Source: Dokdonella sp. (GTDB lineage: Bacteria > Pseudomonadota > Gammaproteobacteria > Xanthomonadales > Rhodanobacteraceae). Taken from it: 64,000 nt of DNA. Made by a program: the position numbers and the translations under genes. The notes below the pieces were generated by a model. That model ran no database searches and was not told the origin of the DNA. It was given only the letters and a program-made list of their open reading frames with translations. The stretch is from the NCBI RefSeq assembly GCF_019634775.1, contig NZ_JAHCAS010000002.1, positions 372,001-436,000 of the forward strand, read 5' to 3'. Below are positions 59,422 through 64,000 of the stretch, one piece after another. Position 1 is the stretch's first letter. Each line of letters opens with the position of its first letter.

Positions 59422-60297
59422 TCAGCGCTCGAAGTCGGCGTAGAACAGCGAGCCGTCGCAGCCCGGCGCGTCGATCAAGGTCACCTTGTTCTGGCTGGAC
59501 TCGGGCACACCGACCTGGCCCTTCGGCCAGGCGAAGTCGATGTCGGCCGGATTGCCGAGGTTGTTGGCCAGCACCACCGGGGTCGAGCCCAGCGTGAACG
59601 GCGGATCGAAGCGGCGCAGGCAGCCGGCCGGTGAACCGCCGGCACCGCAGTTGCCCCAGGCGCTGACGATGATCGAGCCGCGGCAGTCCAGCGTGATGCC
59701 GTCGAAGCTGGTCAGCGTGGTCTGGATCAGGTCGACCGGCGTCGCGCCGGGCGTGGTGAGGTCCAGCGACTGGATGCGCGCATTGGCGCTCCAGGTGGCG
59801 ATCAGCAGGCGTTCGTTGGCACGGTCGTAAACCAGGCCGTTTGGCGTCGGCACGGTGGCGACGCTGGTGCCGGGCACGGGCAGTGCCGGATTCGAGATGT
59901 CGACCGGGTGGATGCGTTTGGCGCTGAAGTCGCTGATCCACAGCCGGTCGGTGCCGTTCGAGGTGATCCCGTTGAGGAAGGAAGCGCCGGGAATCGGGAT
60001 GTCGGCGACCGGCGTGGCGGTGTCGATGTCGTAGCCCTTGAGGCGACCGCTGTCGAGCACCCAAAGCACCCCGGCGACGAGTTCGATGCCGTAGGGGGCG
60101 GTCGGCGCGCTGGTGAACACGCTCAGCGTGCCGTCCGCGGCACGCGCGAGGATGTTGCCGCCGCTGGTGTTGCTGACCAGATGGCGATCGAGGCGCACAT
60201 GGTATTCGGCGCTTTCTGGGCCACTGTAATTCTGCGCGCAAGCGGCTCCCGCGAAACCGAGCAGGAATGCGGCGGTGACGATGCGGCGCAGGCTCAT
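59422..60297 (-). CDS. secreted beta-propeller-like (NHL/SMP-30 type) protein
   Basis: 291 aa with signal peptide (MSLRRIVTAAFLLGFAGAACAQ). Repeated blades such as GIELVAGVLWVLDSGRLKGYD, NGITSNGTDRLWISDFSAKR and NGLVYDRANERLLIATW suggest a six-bladed propeller resembling streptogramin lyase/SMP-30 folds; no catalytic residues can be named. Ends in SLFYADFER, a variant of the C-terminal motif of other exported proteins here. It sits inside the phoH-ybeY operon: ATGA overlap with phoH and 7 bases before ybeY. Confidence 0.8.
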   Translation of the reverse strand: MSLRRIVTAAFLLGFAGAACAQNYSGPESAEYHVRLDRHLVSNTSGGNILARAADGTLSVFTSAPTAPYGIELVAGVLWVLDSGRLKGYDIDTATPVADIPIPGASFLNGITSNGTDRLWISDFSAKRIHPVDISNPALPVPGTSVATVPTPNGLVYDRANERLLIATWSANARIQSLDLTTPGATPVDLIQTTLTSFDGITLDCRGSIIVSAWGNCGAGGSPAGCLRRFDPPFTLGSTPVVLANNLGNPADIDFAWPKGQVGVPESSQNKVTLIDAPGCDGSLFYADFER

Positions 60298-61277
60298 GGC
60301 GTGCTCTCCTTGGTCGGCTCGATGCGCGCCTCGTAGGCGCGCACGATCTTCTGCACGAGCGGATGGCGCACCACGTCCTTCGAGTTGAAGAAGGTGAAAC
60401 TGATGCCGTCGACGTCGCGCAGCACCTCGATCGCGTCGCGCAGGCCCGACTTGATGTGGCGCGGCAGGTCGGTCTGGGTGATGTCGCCGGTGACCACGGC
60501 CACCGAGCCGAAACCGATGCGGGTGAGGAACATCTTCATCTGTTCGGTCGTGGTGTTCTGTGCCTCATCGAGGATCACGAACGAGTCGTTGAGCGTGCGT
60601 CCGCGCATGTAGGCGAGCGGTGCGATCTCGATGACGTTGCGCTCGACCAGCTTGGTCACGCGCTCGATGCCGAGCATCTCGTAGAGCGCGTCGTAAAGCG
60701 GGCGCAGATAGGGATCGACCTTCTGGGTGAGATCGCCGGGCAGGAAGCCGAGCTTCTCGCCGGCCTCGACCGCCGGGCGCACGAGGATCACGCGCTGCAC
60801 GCGGTTCTCGTTCAGCGCATCGACCGCCATGGCGACGGCGAGGTAGGTCTTGCCGGTGCCGGCCGGGCCGATGCCGAAATTGACGTCATGCGTGGCGATC
60901 GCATGCAGGTAACGCACCTGGTTCGGCCCGCGCCCGCGGATGGTGCCGCGCTTGACCTTGACGCTGACCTCCTGCGCAGCCTCCGCGGCGGCTGCGGCGA
61001 TCGCCTCGATGCCGGATTCCTGCAGGCGCAGGTTGAGCTGGTGCGCGTCCAGCGTTTCAGTTGCGGTCAGTGCGTACAGTTCGCGCAGCAGGCGCGCGGC
61101 GACCTGCACGGGCTTCGCGTCGCCGACCACACGGAACACGTTGCCACGGTTGGCCACTTCGACACCGAGGCGCAACTCGATCTGGCGCAGGTGCTCGTCG
61201 AATGGGCCGACGAGGTTGGACAGACGCTCGCCGTCGTCGGGTTCGAGTGCGAATTCCATGCGGTTGGCTTCGGTCAT
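60294..61277 (-). CDS. PhoH-like ATPase
   Basis: 327-aa P-loop ATPase of the YbeZ/PhoH family, often the partner of YbeY in rRNA metabolism. An N-terminal KH-like segment (LRQIELRLGVEVANRGN) precedes the ATPase domain with Walker A GPAGTGKTYLAVA and Walker B SFVILDEAQNTT. ATG 61277 (MTEANRMEFA) chosen; an in-frame codon at 61316 would add a basic leader. Overlaps the propeller gene by ATGA. Confidence 0.93.
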   Translation of the reverse strand: MTEANRMEFALEPDDGERLSNLVGPFDEHLRQIELRLGVEVANRGNVFRVVGDAKPVQVAARLLRELYALTATETLDAHQLNLRLQESGIEAIAAAAAEAAQEVSVKVKRGTIRGRGPNQVRYLHAIATHDVNFGIGPAGTGKTYLAVAMAVDALNENRVQRVILVRPAVEAGEKLGFLPGDLTQKVDPYLRPLYDALYEMLGIERVTKLVERNVIEIAPLAYMRGRTLNDSFVILDEAQNTTTEQMKMFLTRIGFGSVAVVTGDITQTDLPRHIKSGLRDAIEVLRDVDGISFTFFNSKDVVRHPLVQKIVRAYEARIEPTKESTP

Positions 61278-61343
61278 AGGCGCGCGAGGGTAGCGCGCGC
61301 GCCGTGCGTGCGCCACCGCACGGCGTTGTTCCGGCGTCGGGAG

Positions 61344-61410
61344 GCATCGCGCCTGAAGGCGCTCCTACAAAGACATCGTGATCCTGTAGGAGTGCCTTCA
61401 GGCGCGATGC
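61344..61410. repeat. 26-bp palindromic repeat between phoH and the beta-helix gene
   Basis: Arms 61344-61369 and 61385-61410 match at 25 of 26 positions (TGTAGGAG... and its complement) with a 15-base loop. Same family as the 17.35 kb element. Confidence 0.85.
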
Positions 61411-61415
61411 TTCCG

Positions 61416-62855
61416 TCAAGGCACCGACTCGAAGCCGTGCCGGAAGATCACGTCGCCACGCGCTTCGTCGGCACCGATGTCGTACGGTGCGACGCGCGCT
61501 TCGCGGTCGATGTCGTCGTTGACGGCCGGATCGGCGCTGCCGGCGTCGATCGCGGGACTGCCGGCGGGGAGATGTCCGCCCGCATCGACGCTGAACGGGG
61601 CGACCAGGCTGTTGAGGTCGGCGTTGGCATGGCTTCGCCATTGCGCCAGCGTGCCGCCGCCGGCCAGCGGGCTGCCGGGACGGTTGTCGGCGAACACGCA
61701 GTTGCCGCCGCTGCGGTAGTAGCCGTTGTAGTCGCTGCCGCTGGCGCCGGTTAGGCCCGAGAGGCCGCCAAGTTCGCTGCTCCAGCGGATGCGCAGGCTG
61801 TTGCCGCTGCCCTGGATGACGAGGTTGTTGGCCAGGCGCGGATTGAGGTTGGGCGGGCGCGCGGCCTGCGGCTCCCAGTCCTGGAAGGTCACGCCGAAGT
61901 ACAGCGCGGCGTGGCCGAGCGTGGCGGTGTCGATGATGGTGTTGTTGGCGACGATCGAATCGCGCGAGGCGTACAGGCCGATGCCGGCATAGCCGGCGCG
62001 GCGCACGACGTTGTTGCGCACGATGCCGCGGATCGCTTCGTAGTAACCGGGGTTGGCCTGCAGGTCGAAGAACTCCGGGCTGGTGTCGAAGCCGACCAGG
62101 ACGCCGGCCACGCCGCAGTCCTCGAGGCGGTTGCGCTGCACGATCACGTCGGTCGCGCCACCCTTGAAGTAGACGCAGGTGGTGGCGGTGTGGTGGATCC
62201 AGTTGTCCTCGACCACCATGCCAGAGCCGTTGACGTTGTCGATGCCTTCGGCATTCATGTCGTCGAGCGGGGTGCCGGGCGGATAGATCGCGCCGCTGTG
62301 GTGGATCTCGCTGTTGCGGATGGTCACGCGGTCGCTGTGCGGCGTGATCTTGATCGCGTCGCGGCCGGTATGGTGGATGAGCAGGTCGTCGAGCAGCACG
62401 TCGGATGCGCCGCGTTCGTTCTCGCCGCCGCCCTGATACCAGTACGTCTGCAGGAACACCCCGTAGTAGAAGCCGCCGCTGATTTCCAGGTGCGTCAGCA
62501 CGCTGCCGGAGGCGTTCGGGTCGATCTGCACGGCCACGCTGTCGGGCACGCCGAGCCCGCAGGCGATGTGCGCGCGCTCGCCTGGCGGCGAACGCAGGGT
62601 CAGGCGCACGCGCAGGCGCACCTCGCATTCGGCGTAGGTGTTGGCGCCGGCCGGTCCGCGCACCGTGACGATGTCGCCGGCCTGCACGATGCCGTTGGCC
62701 GGCGACAGCACGTGGTTCAGCGTGCGGAACGGCTGCGCCGCCGAGCCGGTGCCGGTCGTGTTGTTGCCGGTCGTGGCGACGAACCACTCGGCCGCATGCA
62801 GCGGCGTGGTTGCAACGGCGAGCAGGGCGAAAAACCGGAGGGCATGCCGCGGCAT
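61416..62855 (-). CDS. secreted right-handed parallel beta-helix protein
   Basis: 479 aa with signal peptide (MPRHALRFFALLAVATTPLHA). Typical turns occur throughout: TGSAAQPFRTLNHVL, DAIKITPHSDRVTIRNSEIHH, VVEDNWIHHT, RNNVVRRAGYAGIGLYASRD, SIVANNTIID. The C-terminus has the DUF1565-like SPAIDAGSADPAVNDDIDRE and YDIGADEARG, then the motif GDVIFRHGFESVP. Such proteins bind or cleave polysaccharide, but no catalytic set can be assigned. Start at ATG 62855; longer in-frame readings lack a signal. Confidence 0.85.
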   Translation of the reverse strand: MPRHALRFFALLAVATTPLHAAEWFVATTGNNTTGTGSAAQPFRTLNHVLSPANGIVQAGDIVTVRGPAGANTYAECEVRLRVRLTLRSPPGERAHIACGLGVPDSVAVQIDPNASGSVLTHLEISGGFYYGVFLQTYWYQGGGENERGASDVLLDDLLIHHTGRDAIKITPHSDRVTIRNSEIHHSGAIYPPGTPLDDMNAEGIDNVNGSGMVVEDNWIHHTATTCVYFKGGATDVIVQRNRLEDCGVAGVLVGFDTSPEFFDLQANPGYYEAIRGIVRNNVVRRAGYAGIGLYASRDSIVANNTIIDTATLGHAALYFGVTFQDWEPQAARPPNLNPRLANNLVIQGSGNSLRIRWSSELGGLSGLTGASGSDYNGYYRSGGNCVFADNRPGSPLAGGGTLAQWRSHANADLNSLVAPFSVDAGGHLPAGSPAIDAGSADPAVNDDIDREARVAPYDIGADEARGDVIFRHGFESVP

Positions 62856-62976
62856 GGGATTCCGCCTGTGGGTTGGGCCTGTGATATGCCACGGAAAACC
62901 GCCTGCCGGGAGGACAGGACGGATCCGCCGGGTGGCGGCTTCATCGATCGTATTGCCGGAGCGGTTTCCGTGCATT

Positions 62977-63543
62977 TCAGTCCGCACTGGTGGCGTCGTA
63001 CACGAACTGCCCCTCGCTCAGTTCGACCTTGCTGCCGTCGTTGGCCGTTAGGGTGCCGGAGAAGCGTGCCTCGATGCGATCCGGATTCTTCGAGAGGCGC
63101 ACGACGTCGACCGTGACGTCGTAGCCGAACAGGTTGCCGGCGAGGAAGCGCTGCGCGTCGAGATTGGCGATCTGCGCGGCACCGGTTGCCGGATCGGCAC
63201 TGGTCACCCGGTATCGACCGGGCGCATCGATGCCGAACAGGTTGAGGTTGAACGCCTGCTCGTTGGCATTCCTGCCGCCGCGCGATCCGGCGATGAGGAT
63301 CGCACGGTCGTAGCCGGTCGGATGGACTGCGCCGAACACGTCGTGTGCGGCGACCCATTCGGCGCCGTCGATGCGCATGCGCAATGGCGCGGCATCGCGT
63401 GGTTCCGCAGCAGGCGTCGTGCCCGCCACCGGTGTCGGCGTGGTCGCCGCGGCCGGCGGCGCAGGACTGCCACAGCCGGCCAGCACGGCGAGCCCGAGGG
63501 CGAGGGCGAGGAAGGGCGGTGAGGTGGCAAGCTGGTGGGTCAT
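62977..63543 (-). CDS. lipoprotein of unknown function
   Basis: 188 aa, not recognised. Signal with lipobox LAVLAGC followed by an Ala/Pro/Thr linker (PAAATTPTPVAGTTP). The globular part has MRIDGAEWVAAHDVFGAVHP, LIAGSRGGRNANEQAFNLNL and RIEARFSGTLTANDGSKVEL, a beta-rich pattern resembling DUF6252-type small periplasmic proteins. ATG 63543 is used because GGAG lies 7 bases before it; an in-frame ATG two codons earlier is too close. Follows the partial gene at 63566 on the same strand. Confidence 0.7.
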   Translation of the reverse strand: MTHQLATSPPFLALALGLAVLAGCGSPAPPAAATTPTPVAGTTPAAEPRDAAPLRMRIDGAEWVAAHDVFGAVHPTGYDRAILIAGSRGGRNANEQAFNLNLFGIDAPGRYRVTSADPATGAAQIANLDAQRFLAGNLFGYDVTVDVVRLSKNPDRIEARFSGTLTANDGSKVELSEGQFVYDATSAD

Positions 63544-63565
63544 GAGCATGCTCCGCGGCGAGGGT

Positions 63566-64000
63566 TCAGAGGGTCGGCAGGACAACGCTGCGGTCGAAGC
63601 CGTCGGCGAAGATGCGGTCGGACGGCGCCACCGCGGCACTGAGGAAGACCGGGCCGAGGTTGGCGATCGTGTTGGTGAGGTCGCCGCTCACCAGGTAGCG
63701 GCCCTGGCCGGCGTGGCTGATGCCGCGCAGGCGCGCGTCGCCGAAGCGCTCGCCCTGGTATTCGATGGGCAGGCGGGCGAGGCCGCGCTGGCTTCCGTTC
63801 GTGGCATCGACGCGCAGCAGGGCGCCGTCAACGCGCAGCGTGCCGCCCTGGTCGAGCGAGGCGGTCGTGCCGGCCACCGCCAGTTCATTGCCCTGACGCG
63901 CGAGGTCGCCGAGGTACAGGCTGGCCTCCTGCGCGCAGATCGTGCCGGTTTCGCTCGAACCGCCATGCACGACGCGGCCGCCGACACCGAATCCGGCCGG
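63566..64000 (-). CDS. C-terminal part of a secreted repeat (delta-60-like) protein
   Basis: Frame open to the right edge, so the start is outside the window. The visible part begins FGVGGRVVHGGSSETG, resembling the start of a delta-60 repeat, and has GNELAVAGTTASLDQGGTL and RYLVSGDLTNTIANLG. It ends APSDRIFADGFDR then SVVLPTL. The IFADGFD motif is identical in core to that of the S8 protease and close to the beta-helix protein. Repeat assignment is tentative; export is inferred from the shared motif and neighbours. Confidence 0.65.
   Translation of the reverse strand, partial: PAGFGVGGRVVHGGSSETGTICAQEASLYLGDLARQGNELAVAGTTASLDQGGTLRVDGALLRVDATNGSQRGLARLPIEYQGERFGDARLRGISHAGQGRYLVSGDLTNTIANLGPVFLSAAVAPSDRIFADGFDRSVVLPTL

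Noticed and set aside
61911..63116. 401-codon plus-strand frame opposite the beta-helix gene
   Set aside because: Val/Asp/Ala-rich antisense of beta-helix repeats; the minus strand has a signal peptide and repeat pattern.

Overview
The window is GC-rich, gene-dense proteobacterial chromosome. Several clusters point to a gammaproteobacterium of the Lysobacterales (Xanthomonadales): lptC-lptA-lptB-rpoN-hpf-ptsN-hprK-rapZ-EIIA-ptsH, purN-purM-DUF2066-pgsA-like-perM-hda, murU-amgK and sufR-sufBCDS. Secreted proteins ending in a short aromatic/acidic motif suggest a Rhodanobacteraceae/Dokdonella-like genome. That placement is inferred from gene order and protein style, not from a marker tree. No rRNA, tRNA, CRISPR array, prophage or transposase gene was seen.

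Layout. 1-7 kb: end of trpA, accD, ispB, ssb, mgtE, a yjdM/phnA-type gene and ptsI. 7-17.3 kb: yajC-secD-secF, a pseudouridine synthase, a Tat-exported GH109-like oxidoreductase, kbl, a secreted peptidylarginine/agmatine deiminase-family protein and nadE. 17.4-26.7 kb (minus strand): ptsH, EIIA, rapZ, hprK, ptsN, hpf, rpoN, lptBAC, kdsC and kdsD, then ibaG and murA on the plus strand. 28-35.7 kb: a DUF3108 protein, purN, purM, DUF2066, a CDP-alcohol phosphatidyltransferase, an AI-2E family permease, hda, murU and amgK. 35.8-41.9 kb: sufR-sufB-(69-aa ORF)-sufC-sufD-sufS-GNAT operon. 42-46.7 kb: a five-gene operon behind a Fur-like promoter: PepSY-type membrane protein, DUF2271, DUF4198, ApbE and a membrane-anchored CysJ-like flavoprotein. 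46.9-53.8 kb: a bitopic protein of unknown function, a Mo-hydroxylase pair, a thioesterase and uvrA. 54-64 kb: a 1418-aa S8 protease, ybeY, a secreted propeller-like protein, phoH, a secreted beta-helix protein, a lipoprotein and the end of another repeat protein.

How the genes work together. The PTS genes form a regulatory phosphorelay (EI, HPr, two EIIAs, HPr kinase, RapZ) with no sugar permease in view. The lpt/kds genes make and export LPS, and murA/murU/amgK make and recycle peptidoglycan precursors. The suf operon builds Fe-S clusters. The next operon looks like an iron-regulated transmembrane electron-transfer chain: its DUF2271 protein carries the covalent FMN attachment motif and the operon encodes the FMN transferase.

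Most interesting points: (1) the Fur-controlled flavinylation operon; (2) a C-terminal [IL]F-x-x-[GD]-F-[ED] motif in at least four, possibly five, exported proteins; (3) an unrecognised 69-aa ORF coupled between sufB and sufC; (4) two families of intergenic inverted repeats, one of which seems to have supplied the N-terminus of PurN and one of which lies inside a 123-bp tandem duplication of the ybeY 3' end; (5) a secreted-protein gene inserted between phoH and ybeY.
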